A stretch of DNA of 10,400 nucleotides from Bacteroidota bacterium (GCA_947460565.1 CANHJJ010000045.1:1-10400), one strand, 5' to 3'; positions 1-7,764 are shown, numbered from the stretch's first letter. Notes: a model not told the origin generated them from the sequence alone. Numbers and translations: made by a program.

Positions 1-841
1 TAAGTTTATTAACAAAAATGATGCTGATGCTTTGATTATAAATATCTTCACTGAAATCAAAAATGTTAACTTCTATACTTCTACCTTTACCTTCAACAGT
101 CGGATTATTCCCAATATTCAGCATCCCCCCAAAAGTCTTATTTTGAACAATAACCTTGACAGCATAAACACCATCACATGGAATTAGCTTGTGTTCACTA
201 TTAACAAGCATATTTGCTGTTGGGTAGCCGATGGTTCTTCCTAACTGTCTTCCCTTAATTACAGAACCACTGATTGAATAATTTCTACCTAAGTATTTGG
301 AGGCTATTGTGATTTTACCTTCGATTAAAGCATTTCGAATTTTTGTAGAACTAACTGTAATTTCATCGATAACTTGTTTTGAAACTTCCTCTACTTCAAA
401 ACCATAATCTATACTATAGTTTTTTAAGTGCTCGAAAGAGCCTTCTCTGTTTTTTCCAAAACGATGGTCGTAGCCAATGACCAAAGTTTTCGTACCAATC
501 TTATCAATAATTATTTGTTTAATAAACTCTTGAGAGTTAAGCTGAGATAATTCAATGGTAAAGGGAATAACTATCAAGTTTTGTATTCCTTCATTTCGCA
601 GTAGTTCTATTTTTTCATCAAGGGTGGTTAATAGTTTTAAATCATGGGTGTCTGGTTGCAAAACCATTCTTGGATGAGGTTCAAATGTCATTACCACGCT
701 TTCCCCAATTTTATCTTTTGCTAATTGTATTAACTTACCTAATATGATTTTATGGGCTAGATGTACACCATCAAAAGTGCCTTGGGTAACCACGGCATTT
801 TGTATTTTTTGTATATTGTCTAGGCCTCTAAAAATCCTCAT
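1..841 (-). CDS. ribF: Bifunctional riboflavin kinase / FAD synthetase (3' end outside window)
   Basis: Makes FMN from riboflavin and ATP, then FAD from FMN and ATP, in the cytoplasm. I translated 280 codons from the ATG whose complement is at 839-841; the frame is open to the window edge, and about 30 C-terminal residues are probably missing compared with the usual ~310. Adenylyltransferase signatures come first: GTFDGVHLAH (21-30), TFEPHPR (52-58), GYDHRFGKNREG (123-134) and VSSTKIR (163-169). The riboflavin kinase domain follows: GRTIGYPTAN (201-210), DGVYAV (223-228), NIGNNPT (242-248) and the strand RSIEVNIFDF (254-263) with the presumed catalytic Glu257. Slightly odd: the usual GVHLGH reads GVHLAH here. 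The start overlaps the truB stop as ATGA, which favours translational coupling and fixes the start. It is the last visible gene of the ftsX-to-ribF cluster. Identification is firm. Confidence 0.96.
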   Translation of the reverse strand, partial: MRIFRGLDNIQKIQNAVVTQGTFDGVHLAHKIILGKLIQLAKDKIGESVVMTFEPHPRMVLQPDTHDLKLLTTLDEKIELLRNEGIQNLIVIPFTIELSQLNSQEFIKQIIIDKIGTKTLVIGYDHRFGKNREGSFEHLKNYSIDYGFEVEEVSKQVIDEITVSSTKIRNALIEGKITIASKYLGRNYSISGSVIKGRQLGRTIGYPTANMLVNSEHKLIPCDGVYAVKVIVQNKTFGGMLNIGNNPTVEGKGRSIEVNIFDFSEDIYNQSISIIFVNKL

Positions 842-1554
842 TTGTCTGATTTGGGCAGCAAATGTACAAAATCATCCAAATTGAATGCGTTCTCAATCAT
901 AAATTCACCTATTTTAGTTCTGCACAAACTATCAAGGTAAGCGCCACTTTGCAATGCTCTTCCAAAATCATAGGCTATGCTTCTAATATAGGTGCCTTTA
1001 CTACAAACTATTCGGAAATAAACCAATGGCATTTCAATTTTCGTTATTTCAAACTCTACAATATTGATTTTTCTCGCTGTCATTTCAACTTCCACACCAA
1101 CTCTTGCATTTTGATAAGCCCTAATGCCATTTTTTTTTATAGCCGAAAACATGGGTGGTATTTGCATTTGTTCACCTAAAAAATCAATAGCTGTTTGGTA
1201 TATCAAATCATCAGAAATATGAGATGTTTCCGAGATTTGGTCTACCTCAGTTTCTTTGTCATATGATGGGCGTGTAGCACCAAGAAAAATGGATCCTGTG
1301 TACTCTTTATTCATTCCCATAAAGTCATTAATAGATTTGGTTTTTTTACCGTAGCAAATAATCAATAAGCCTGTAGCGAGGGGGTCTAAGGTGCCGGCAT
1401 GCCCTATTTTAAACTTCTTAATTCTCTTCCCATTTTCGTAGAAATGAGCATTGTAAGCCTTTACAATCGCATACTTTAATTTATTTACGGCATCAAAACT
1501 AGTAAAGTGTAAGGGCTTTTTTATTAGCAGAACTTCGCCATTTTCTAGGTCCAT
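838..1554 (-). CDS. truB: tRNA pseudouridine(55) synthase TruB
   Basis: Converts U55 of the tRNA T-loop to pseudouridine. The 238-residue product carries the TruB motif KIGHAGTLDPLATGLL at 49-64, with Asp57 as the catalytic aspartate. The active-site tyrosine is Tyr85 in NKEYTG; PPMFSAIKKNG and CSKGTYIRSIAYDFG, with its conserved arginine, follow. It is shorter than the E. coli enzyme (314 residues) and ends soon after the catalytic domain, so a C-terminal PUA domain seems absent, as is common in this phylum. The ATG at 1554 lies 21 bases after the uppP stop. The TGA stop shares bases with the ribF ATG (ATGA at 841-838), so the three genes are probably co-transcribed. A plus-strand open frame across the same bases is a shadow. 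Confidence 0.96.
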   Translation of the reverse strand: MDLENGEVLLIKKPLHFTSFDAVNKLKYAIVKAYNAHFYENGKRIKKFKIGHAGTLDPLATGLLIICYGKKTKSINDFMGMNKEYTGSIFLGATRPSYDKETEVDQISETSHISDDLIYQTAIDFLGEQMQIPPMFSAIKKNGIRAYQNARVGVEVEMTARKINIVEFEITKIEMPLVYFRIVCSKGTYIRSIAYDFGRALQSGAYLDSLCRTKIGEFMIENAFNLDDFVHLLPKSDK

Positions 1555-1575
1555 ATCAAATATTAAAAATAGCGA

Positions 1576-2388
1576 TTAAAGTATACTCAAATTTTGACCG
1601 GAGACTAATAGAACTAAAATGGTTCCACCTATAATGATGCGGTACCATCCAAACATCTTAAATCCGTTTTGAGTTAAAAAACCAATAAAAGCTTTGATGG
1701 CAAGCATGGCTACTACAAAGGCAACAGCATTACCAATAATCAAAAGGGTTATGTGCTCTGAAGTGAATATACTCTCTTTAACAGTTGGCTCTTTTATGAT
1801 ATCGTAGATCTTTTTTGCAGTAGCACCAAACATGGTTGGAACTGCTAAAAAGAAAGAAAATTCAGCAGCCGATTTTCTACTAAGTTTTTGGGTCAATCCT
1901 CCAATTATGGTTGATGCACTTCTTGAAACACCTGGAATCATTGATATACATTGAAACAAACCAATGATGAAAGCGTTTTTGTATGTAATCGGTCTTTCGT
2001 CTCTCAAAGAACTATCATTGTCTTTAAACCATTTGTCTACAAAAAGCAAAATGAAACCACCCACTAATAATGCCAATGCAACTGTGGTAGGGCTTTCAAG
2101 CAAACTATCGATAAGGTCATTGAGCAATATTCCTAAAACAGCAGCAGGTATGAAGGCAACAAATAACTTAAAATAAAAATCTAATGTTTTGAAAAATCTT
2201 TGGAAATAAAGCACCACCACTGAAAGTATGGCCCCAAGTTGAATATTTACTGTGAAGAATTTTACGAAATCATCTGGCTGCATGCCTAAGAGGGCCGTAG
2301 TAATAATCATGTGACCTGTAGATGAAACAGGTAAATATTCAGTCAATCCTTCTACAATAGCTAGGATTATGGCTTGGAGTGTAGTCAT
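1576..2388 (-). CDS. uppP: Undecaprenyl-diphosphatase (UppP/BacA family)
   Basis: Integral membrane enzyme that removes a phosphate from undecaprenyl diphosphate, recycling the lipid carrier for peptidoglycan and surface polysaccharide; extra copies give bacitracin resistance. The 270-residue length is normal for the family. The first signature EGLTEYLPVSSTGH is at 13-26, with Glu13 and Glu17 matching the conserved glutamates. The second, PGVSRSAST (152-160), holds the conserved Arg156. Most of the rest is hydrophobic and fits a multi-pass protein, with strong segments near 50-62, 76-92, 104-117, 214-234 and 250-263. It starts 47 bases after the DUF3098 stop and ends 21 bases before truB. This position between ftsX-DUF3098 and truB-ribF is a recurring Bacteroidota arrangement. 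Confidence 0.96.
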   Translation of the reverse strand: MTTLQAIILAIVEGLTEYLPVSSTGHMIITTALLGMQPDDFVKFFTVNIQLGAILSVVVLYFQRFFKTLDFYFKLFVAFIPAAVLGILLNDLIDSLLESPTTVALALLVGGFILLFVDKWFKDNDSSLRDERPITYKNAFIIGLFQCISMIPGVSRSASTIIGGLTQKLSRKSAAEFSFFLAVPTMFGATAKKIYDIIKEPTVKESIFTSEHITLLIIGNAVAFVVAMLAIKAFIGFLTQNGFKMFGWYRIIIGGTILVLLVSGQNLSIL

Positions 2389-2435
2389 TTATTCGGGTAA
2401 ATTTTTGTTTTGAAATATTCGAAAGTACCCCAAAT

Positions 2436-2675
2436 TTAGTCTTTAGGTTTGCGCATAATGGCGAATACCTCTATCACAAAACCTGCAAGCACAACGATAG
2501 GCGCTAATGTTAATTTTCTGAAGTCGAAAATATCAGTAGTGCCATACATAAGCATAAAGCCTGCAATAATCACAACAAAACCCAATATCATCAATTGGTA
2601 GTTTTCTTTTCCAAATACAAAAGAGCCATCTTGTTTTGATGTTTCTACTTTCTTAGTTGTTTTTTTATCGTTCAT
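2436..2675 (-). CDS. DUF3098 family small membrane protein
   Basis: A 79-residue protein I recognise as DUF3098, a Bacteroidota family of unknown function usually encoded between ftsX and uppP. A lysine-rich hydrophilic N-terminus (1-17) leads to the family-like segment FGKENYQLMILGF (21-33). The first membrane helix is at about 27-45. A short charged loop with DFRKLTLAP (51-59) comes next, then a second helix at about 57-74 and a basic end (RKPKD). The predicted form is a two-helix inner-membrane hairpin. The ATG at 2675 is followed at once by Lys-rich codons and there is no Shine-Dalgarno, as is normal here. A link to FtsX or to undecaprenyl-phosphate metabolism rests only on gene order. 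Confidence 0.9.
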   Translation of the reverse strand: MNDKKTTKKVETSKQDGSFVFGKENYQLMILGFVVIIAGFMLMYGTTDIFDFRKLTLAPIVVLAGFVIEVFAIMRKPKD

Positions 2676-2704
2676 TTTAGTATTGATTATTATTATAAAT
2701 ATTA

Positions 2705-2712
2705 CAAATTTA
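2705..2712 (-). promoter_or_regulatory. Possible -7 promoter element for DUF3098-uppP-truB-ribF
   Basis: The complement of 2705-2712 reads TAAATTTG, an exact match to the Bacteroidota primary-sigma -7 consensus TAnnTTTG, about 30 bases upstream of the DUF3098 ATG. No TTG lies at the expected 17-23 base spacing; the nearest on that strand give spacers of 10 and 30. The motif is short and AT-rich, so chance is likely. It would matter as an internal promoter uncoupling the downstream genes from ftsX, from which they are separated by a 108-base gap. Confidence 0.3.
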
Positions 2713-2783
2713 ATGGATTATACAATTTGAAAGGCACTCTCTCAAATTTCATCTACACATTTTCTCATCCGCAAATGCATAAA

Positions 2784-3656
2784 TTAGTATAGGTCTTCTA
2801 GCTTCATTTTAAGGTATTTGTTTACACTGTACCATGTACTTAGTAAACTTATTACCACTCCAAATAAAACTAAAAAAATAAATAAAACGAAATGTTGAGC
2901 CGAATCGTACAAAGCATCAATACCTAGTACAAGGTTGGGCAACCAAAAAAGTAATAAGCTTAGAAGCATGGATGCTGTTAGTCCTCCATAAAATCCGTTA
3001 AAGCATGCTTTAACCAAATAGGGTTTTGTGATAAATCCATGAGTTGCACCAACCAATTTCATACTTCGTATTAAAAATCGCTGGGCAAATAAGTTTAATC
3101 GAACGGTAGAATTGATTAATGCAATAGAAATAAATAGGAAAAATACTGCCAAGCCTATCAAGATGCTCATAATTGTCTTAGAATTGGCATCAATTTGTTC
3201 AAATATATTTTGTTGGTAAGAAACCTCGGCAACGGATTTATTACTAATGAATTTTGATTTAATCTCTGCAATTTGAACAGTATTGGCAAAATCTGCCTGT
3301 AACCTTATTTCAACGGATGGTCTAAGTGGATTATATCCCAAGAAACCAACAAAATCCTCACCAATTTCTTTGCTAAATTCGGCAGCAGCGGTTTCTTTTG
3401 AAATGAAACTAACGCTTTTGCAATAGTTACTTTTCTTTAATTCAGCCATTATCTCATCTATGGAACCTTGCTCAGCATTCTCGTTTAGGAAAATACTTAA
3501 TACCATATTTTCTTTAATCTGATTTTTGAGTTTAGTGGCTTGAATAAGTATCAAGCCAATTAGCCCTAATATCAACAATACGAGTGTAATACTTGCAGTT
3601 GCTGAAAAATAGGATATAGCTCTTTTCTTAATAATATTTTTGGTTGAATCCGTCAT
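2784..3656 (-). CDS. ftsX: Cell division protein FtsX (ABC-transporter-like permease)
   Basis: Membrane partner of the FtsE ATPase; FtsEX links the divisome to activation of peptidoglycan hydrolases. No ftsE is in the window. With the start I prefer (ATG, complement at 3654-3656) the product has 290 residues. TM1 is at about 20-41. A large periplasmic domain follows and includes FLGYNPLRPSVEIRL (105-119). TM2 is near 162-184, TM3 near 222-242 and TM4 near 255-277. The signature MKLVGATHGFITKPYLV lies between TM2 and TM3. A longer reading from a TTG at 3693-3695 adds 13 residues. I prefer the ATG because family members usually begin just before the basic KKRA-type stretch and TM1. That TTG is also followed, 19 bases on, by TATTTTCG, a near match to TAnnTTTG, so it may be promoter sequence instead. 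It is divergent from leuS. Confidence 0.93.
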   Translation of the reverse strand: MTDSTKNIIKKRAISYFSATASITLVLLILGLIGLILIQATKLKNQIKENMVLSIFLNENAEQGSIDEIMAELKKSNYCKSVSFISKETAAAEFSKEIGEDFVGFLGYNPLRPSVEIRLQADFANTVQIAEIKSKFISNKSVAEVSYQQNIFEQIDANSKTIMSILIGLAVFFLFISIALINSTVRLNLFAQRFLIRSMKLVGATHGFITKPYLVKACFNGFYGGLTASMLLSLLLFWLPNLVLGIDALYDSAQHFVLFIFLVLFGVVISLLSTWYSVNKYLKMKLEDLY

Positions 3657-3713
3657 AAACGAAAGCGAAAATAGTATTTTGTCCTTGCATGACAATAAAA
3701 GAAGTCCACAGTT

Positions 3714-3743
3714 TTGTTTTAGACACTGTGAATTATACTTTTG
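3714..3743 (+). promoter_or_regulatory. Probable Bacteroidota-type promoter of leuS
   Basis: TTG at 3714-3716 (a -33 element) and TACTTTTG at 3736-3743 (an exact TAnnTTTG -7 element) are separated by 19 bases, the spacing expected for the primary sigma factor of this phylum. Transcription would begin near 3750 and leave a leader of roughly 75 bases that holds the two hairpins at 3772-3815. No other gene on this strand is nearby, so leuS is the target. Confidence 0.6.
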
Positions 3744-3771
3744 TCGACCAAATTAGCTTTTAGTTAGTGAA

Positions 3772-3815
3772 GCCCTGAAAGGGCGTAATATATTTAAAGA
3801 AGGGTATAGCCCTTC
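3772..3815. repeat. Paired-hairpin REP-like element in the leuS leader
   Basis: Two inverted repeats stand close together. The first is GCCCT-GAA-AGGGC at 3772-3784. The second is GAAGGG-TATAG-CCCTTC at 3799-3815. A 14-base AT-rich linker ending in TTTAAA separates them. The arms are cross-compatible (AGGGC of the first can pair with GCCCT of the second), so alternative folds exist. The design resembles dispersed Bacteroidota repeats that I remember as GCCC..GGGCG followed by an AATAT-like tail, but I could not search for copies. The second hairpin ends 8 bases before the leuS ATG, so if transcribed it could affect translation initiation. It is either a dispersed palindromic repeat or a leader regulator. 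Confidence 0.5.
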
Positions 3816-3823
3816 AAAAAAAC

Positions 3824-6661
3824 ATGAAGATGGAATACAACCACAAACAAATTGAAGAACAATGGCAGCAGTTTTGGGCCGATAACAAAATTTATAAAGT
3901 AAAGGAAGATACCTCAAAGCCGAAATATTATGTACTAGATATGTTCCCATATCCAAGTGGAGCTGGCTTACATGTGGGTCATCCTTTAGGATACATTGCT
4001 TCTGATATTTATTCGAGATATAAAAGACTAAAAGGATACAACGTGCTTCATCCTATGGGTTATGATGCATTTGGATTGCCTGCCGAGCAGTATGCTATTC
4101 AAACAGGTCAACACCCTTCAATAACTACAGAAGTTAACATTAAGCGATATAGAGAGCAGTTAGACAAAATTGGATTTAGTTACGATTGGGATCGTGAAGT
4201 GCGCACTTCAAACCCTGATTATTACAAATGGACACAATGGATTTTCATCAAGTTATTTCACAGCTGGTATAACCCCAAAACAGATAAGGCAGAAGCCATT
4301 GAAATGCTTGTAAAGATATTTGAGAAAAAAGGATTTCATGGTGTTGATGATACCATTTTGAACGGAGGTATCGAAATGGATTTTGCAACCTTTACGGGAG
4401 AGGAATGGAAAAACTTTACTGAAGAAAAGAAGCAAAAAATATTGTTAGGATTTCGTTTGGCTTATTTGAGTGATACCTATGTAAACTGGTGCCCTGCCTT
4501 GGGCACAGTGCTAAGTAATGACGAAATAAAAGATGGCGTTAGCGAACGTGGAGGACATCCTGTTGAGCGTAAATTGATGAAGCAATGGAGTATGAAAATT
4601 ACGGCCTATGCTGAGCGATTGTTGCAAGATTTGAATGAGCTTGATTGGACTGAAAGCATCAAAGAAGCACAAAGAAATTGGATAGGAAAAAGTGTAGGTT
4701 CTTCAGTTGAATTTAAGGTTCAAAATACTACACTAGCTATTGAGGTTTTTACCACCCGTCCTGATACCATTTTTGGGGTAAGTTTCATTGCGATTGCACC
4801 TGAGCACGAAATGCTAAGTGAGTTGGTGGATGCCGATTATATGGATGATGTGGAAGCCTATATTGAAGAAGCTAAAAACCGCAGTGAGCGTGATAGACAA
4901 GCTGATGTAAAACGAATCAGCGGTCAGTTTACGGGTATGTATGCCATTCATCCATTTACCGAAAAAGAAGTGCCAATTTGGGTGGCAGATTATGTTTTGG
5001 CTGGATATGGAACAGGAGCCGTAATGGGTGTGGCAGCGCATGATACAAGAGATTTTGCATTTGCCAAACATTTCAATTTGCCCATCCTACAAGTTGTTAA
5101 ACCAACCACGCCCGAACCATCGGTAGAGACGCATAATTATGCGTCTCTATCCGAAGCATTCGATGCCAAAGAAGGTATATTAATCAATTCATCATTTTTA
5201 AATGGATTGTCGGTTAAGGATGCCGTCAAACGTTCAATTGAAGAGATTGAAAAACGAGGCATCGGAAAAGGTAAAACCAATTACCGTTTGCGTGATGCTA
5301 TTTTTGGTCGTCAACGCTATTGGGGAGAGCCTATACCTGTGTATTACAAAGATGGATTACCATACACCATTGATGAAAGTGAATTGCCTTTGATATTGCC
5401 TGAAGTGAACAAATACTTGCCAACAGAAGATGGTGAACCACCATTGGCAAGGGCTAACAATTGGAAATACCAAGGTAAATACGAATATGAGTTATCTACC
5501 ATGCCAGGATGGGCGGGCAGTTCATGGTATTTTTTGCGCTACATGGACAATAAAAATGCAGAAGAATTAGTAGGCAATTCGGCCAAAGATTATTGGAAAC
5601 AAGTGGATTTGTATATTGGTGGTAGTGAGCATGCCACGGGCCATTTGTTGTATGTGCGTTTCTGGACAAAGTTCTTGTATGATATGGGATTGATATCTGT
5701 AAAAGAACCTGCAAAAAAATTGATCAATCAGGGGATGATTACAGGAATTTCGCAAACAGCAATAATTGATAAAGTTAGCAAAGAATTCATATCGAATGAT
5801 ATAGCAACAGATCTTAATCAATATGAAAATTATTACTCAGTTAATGTCGAAATTTCATTAGTTGACAAACAGGGGAAATTGAATATCGAGGAGTTTTTGA
5901 AATGGCGTCCTGAATATTCTGACTATAAGTTTAGGATGAATAAAGAGGATGAATTTATTTGTGGAACACTAGTCGAAAAAATGTCTAAGTCAAAATACAA
6001 TGTAGTAACTCCAGATGACATTATCGAAGAATACGGAGCTGATACTTTACGTTTGTATGAAATGTTTTTGGGTCCATTGGAACAAAGCAAACCTTGGAGC
6101 ACCCAAGGTATTGAAGGGGTTCACCGTTTCTTGAAAAAACTTTGGCGTTTATTTTATCATGATAATACTATGTTAGTTAACCATGATGAACCAAGTAAGC
6201 AAGAATTGAAAGCATTGCATAAATTGATTAAGAAAGTAGGGGAGGACATTGAGAATTTTTCATTTAACACCTCTGTACCTGCCTTTATGATTTGTGTAAA
6301 TGAATTGAGCGATTTGAAATGTAATAAGAAAGCTATTCTTTCAGATTTGTTGGTTTCTTTATCTCCCTATGCACCGCATATTACAGAAGAATTGTGGCAA
6401 AATGCTTTGGGGAATACAAGCAGTATTGTTAAAGCTGAATTCCCATTCTTCAATCCAGATTATTTGGTTGAAAGTTCATTTAGTTATCCAATTTCAATTA
6501 ACGGCAAACACCGCGAAAACATTGAATTTGCTTTAGATGCCAATCCTGTAGATGTTGAAGCTACGGTGCTTGCCAACGAAACCGTTCAAAAATGGTTAGA
6601 AGGCAAAACACCTAAAAAGGTAATCTTTGTAAAAGGTAAGATTGTAAATGTCGTAGTTTAG
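3824..6661 (+). CDS. leuS: Leucyl-tRNA synthetase
   Basis: Class I synthetase that charges tRNA-Leu in the cytoplasm. The product has 945 residues. The HIGH-type motif HVGH is at 50-53 within PYPSGAGLHVGHPLGY. The CP1 editing domain shows TTRPDTIFG starting at 310 and AHDTRDFAFA with the conserved editing Asp407; the usual VPAHD reads VAAHD here. NYRLRDAIFGRQRYWGEP marks the return to the catalytic core. KMSKS is at 719-723. A helical anticodon-binding domain and a short C-terminal domain follow. Extra segments near 152-200 and just before KMSKS look like those of other Bacteroidota LeuRS and account for the length above the ~860 of E. coli. Two ATGs lie at the start (3824 and 3830), and the second gives the more typical MEYNHKQIE beginning. 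Residues 434-442 are encoded by a perfect palindrome, described separately. Confidence 0.97.
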   Translation: MKMEYNHKQIEEQWQQFWADNKIYKVKEDTSKPKYYVLDMFPYPSGAGLHVGHPLGYIASDIYSRYKRLKGYNVLHPMGYDAFGLPAEQYAIQTGQHPSITTEVNIKRYREQLDKIGFSYDWDREVRTSNPDYYKWTQWIFIKLFHSWYNPKTDKAEAIEMLVKIFEKKGFHGVDDTILNGGIEMDFATFTGEEWKNFTEEKKQKILLGFRLAYLSDTYVNWCPALGTVLSNDEIKDGVSERGGHPVERKLMKQWSMKITAYAERLLQDLNELDWTESIKEAQRNWIGKSVGSSVEFKVQNTTLAIEVFTTRPDTIFGVSFIAIAPEHEMLSELVDADYMDDVEAYIEEAKNRSERDRQADVKRISGQFTGMYAIHPFTEKEVPIWVADYVLAGYGTGAVMGVAAHDTRDFAFAKHFNLPILQVVKPTTPEPSVETHNYASLSEAFDAKEGILINSSFLNGLSVKDAVKRSIEEIEKRGIGKGKTNYRLRDAIFGRQRYWGEPIPVYYKDGLPYTIDESELPLILPEVNKYLPTEDGEPPLARANNWKYQGKYEYELSTMPGWAGSSWYFLRYMDNKNAEELVGNSAKDYWKQVDLYIGGSEHATGHLLYVRFWTKFLYDMGLISVKEPAKKLINQGMITGISQTAIIDKVSKEFISNDIATDLNQYENYYSVNVEISLVDKQGKLNIEEFLKWRPEYSDYKFRMNKEDEFICGTLVEKMSKSKYNVVTPDDIIEEYGADTLRLYEMFLGPLEQSKPWSTQGIEGVHRFLKKLWRLFYHDNTMLVNHDEPSKQELKALHKLIKKVGEDIENFSFNTSVPAFMICVNELSDLKCNKKAILSDLLVSLSPYAPHITEELWQNALGNTSSIVKAEFPFFNPDYLVESSFSYPISINGKHRENIEFALDANPVDVEATVLANETVQKWLEGKTPKKVIFVKGKIVNVVV
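5124..5149. repeat. Perfect 26-base palindrome inside leuS
   Basis: The two 13-base arms are TAGAGACGCATAA (5124-5136) and TTATGCGTCTCTA (5137-5149), with no loop. In RNA the stem would gain a G-U and a G-C pair (5123/5150 and 5122/5151). It is read in frame as VETHNYASL, residues 434-442, in a hydrophilic loop after the editing-domain strand LPILQVV. The AGAGACGC..GCGTCTCT form resembles palindromic repeats I remember as dispersed in Bacteroidota and cyanobacteria, usually between genes. It does not occur elsewhere in this window. Confidence 0.85.
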
Positions 6662-6702
6662 TTGATGGTTGTCAGTTGAGTGTTTATAGCTTATAGCTGA
6701 AC
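6661..6702. repeat. Degenerate 7-base tandem array after leuS
   Basis: Starting on the last base of the leuS TAG, the sequence divides into six heptamers that each begin with G. The first two are GTTGATG and GTTGTCA, and the last two are GCTTATA and GCTGAAC; five of six begin GTT or GCT followed by T or G. TTATAGC occurs twice in tandem across the fourth to sixth units. Short 7-base repeats of the GTTGTCA / TTATAGC kind are familiar to me from Bacteroidota and cyanobacterial intergenic DNA. The rest of this 110-base convergent gap holds only a weak CGGT-TTTAT-ACCG hairpin at 6702-6714 with no adjoining T-run, so I see no convincing terminator. Confidence 0.5.
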
Positions 6703-6771
6703 GGTTTTATACCGAGCCACTGAACTATTATTTTTTCACTCCTCCCTATTGACTTAATCCTTGTTCCTTTT

Positions 6772-7764
6772 CTAGTGGTTTATTTTCGTTTTCAAGGCAT
6801 CCACTTTATCTAGTAATATTTTGAAAAATTGGTTACGCTGTTTTTCGCTTTGTCCGCTGATTTGAATCGACTTTTGCATTAAGTTTTTTATCCAAGATTC
6901 ATTTTCATTCACAAATGCTGGGTTGCTTGTATTCATCATATTGAAAGTGTTATTACTAACAAAGGCCATTTTGGTATTAGCCATTTGCACGATGATGCTA
7001 TTGTTTCCAATCATCACCTCACTTTTAAATAAGGTGAAATTTTGTTTATCGTCCAAGTTTTTACTGCTATGCTGCGCTTGGTTTTTTAGGTTTTGCAGGA
7101 TATTTTCAACATGATTGCACATTTGAATAGCTTGTGCCTTATTAGCAAAAAAATCATTCTCCCAAAAATATTCAATTTGTTTGAGGGTGCTGTTCATGGT
7201 GTCTTCACTCCATATTTCAACCGATGAAGTTTGGTTATAATAAAACAACATTTTTTTTGTGGCATCTATCATATCTTCATCAATCAAACTAGCATCAAAT
7301 TTTCTGTGTGCAAAATCCTGATGATTTACAATACATTTTAACCAATAGAATAACTTGAAGCAAGTAAATTCTTCATTGGCAAAATGATGCCATATAGGCA
7401 CATCATCGGCTGCATAGATAATGTGGCTTTTATCATCTTTTGCGATGTTGATTACATGCTGAAGCAAGGTATTAAGCCATTGGGTAAAGTTATCTTTAGC
7501 ACCTGCTACTTTTAGGTAGGAGAAGTTAACCAACATGTCCATTGATCCTTGCATATTCATATCAAATGAAACTTTAAAATGTTTCACCATTTTATCAATT
7601 TCATGAACATTCAATGGTATTTCTCCCCTCATTCTTCTATAAGCACTATCGGTGCTTAAGCCAAGTAAATCAGCTATTTCATCCGCTATACCTTTCCCAT
7701 TTTTAAGGCTATTTTTAATTTTATCAATAAAGGCCAATTGAATGGCTTTTGCATTGTCTTCCAT
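6772..7764 (-). CDS. HTH transcriptional regulator, Bacteroidota type, target unknown
   Basis: The 330-residue protein has an N-terminal helix-turn-helix of the XRE/BetR-like kind at about 25-60. It reads ADEIADLLGLSTDSAYRRMR followed by a conserved-looking GEIPLNVHEIDKMVKHFKVS. Many Bacteroidota regulators share this ..STDSAYRR.RGE.. pattern. I recognise no domain in the remaining 270 residues: they are mostly helical, rich in Asn, Gln and Lys, with aromatic clusters around 124-146 and 174-206, no membrane segment and no phosphorelay motif. The ATG at 7764 is unambiguous. Its 5' flank carries three copies of TTTGCA-N5-TGCAAA, the nearest only 19 bases from the start codon, which suggests autoregulation and control of the divergent gene at 7959. 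DNA-binding role is likely; ligand and regulon are unknown. Confidence 0.82.
   Translation of the reverse strand: MEDNAKAIQLAFIDKIKNSLKNGKGIADEIADLLGLSTDSAYRRMRGEIPLNVHEIDKMVKHFKVSFDMNMQGSMDMLVNFSYLKVAGAKDNFTQWLNTLLQHVINIAKDDKSHIIYAADDVPIWHHFANEEFTCFKLFYWLKCIVNHQDFAHRKFDASLIDEDMIDATKKMLFYYNQTSSVEIWSEDTMNSTLKQIEYFWENDFFANKAQAIQMCNHVENILQNLKNQAQHSSKNLDDKQNFTLFKSEVMIGNNSIIVQMANTKMAFVSNNTFNMMNTSNPAFVNENESWIKNLMQKSIQISGQSEKQRNQFFKILLDKVDALKTKINH

Noticed and set aside
862..1179. Plus-strand 105-residue open frame
   Set aside because: It lies wholly inside truB on the opposite strand, where catalytic motifs are clear. Its composition is that of a shadow frame.
3688..3690. ATG at 3690 (minus) as ftsX start
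   Set aside because: It is not in frame with ftsX; the in-frame choices are TTG at 3695 and ATG at 3656.
3750..3823. T-box or classical attenuator for leuS
   Set aside because: There is no T-box consensus, no Leu-codon-rich leader peptide and no terminator with a T-run. Only two hairpins are visible.
6662..6771. Bidirectional intrinsic terminator between leuS and the HTH gene
   Set aside because: The only hairpin (CGGT-TTTAT-ACCG) has a 4-base stem and the nearest T-run is about 15 bases away. This is too weak to annotate.
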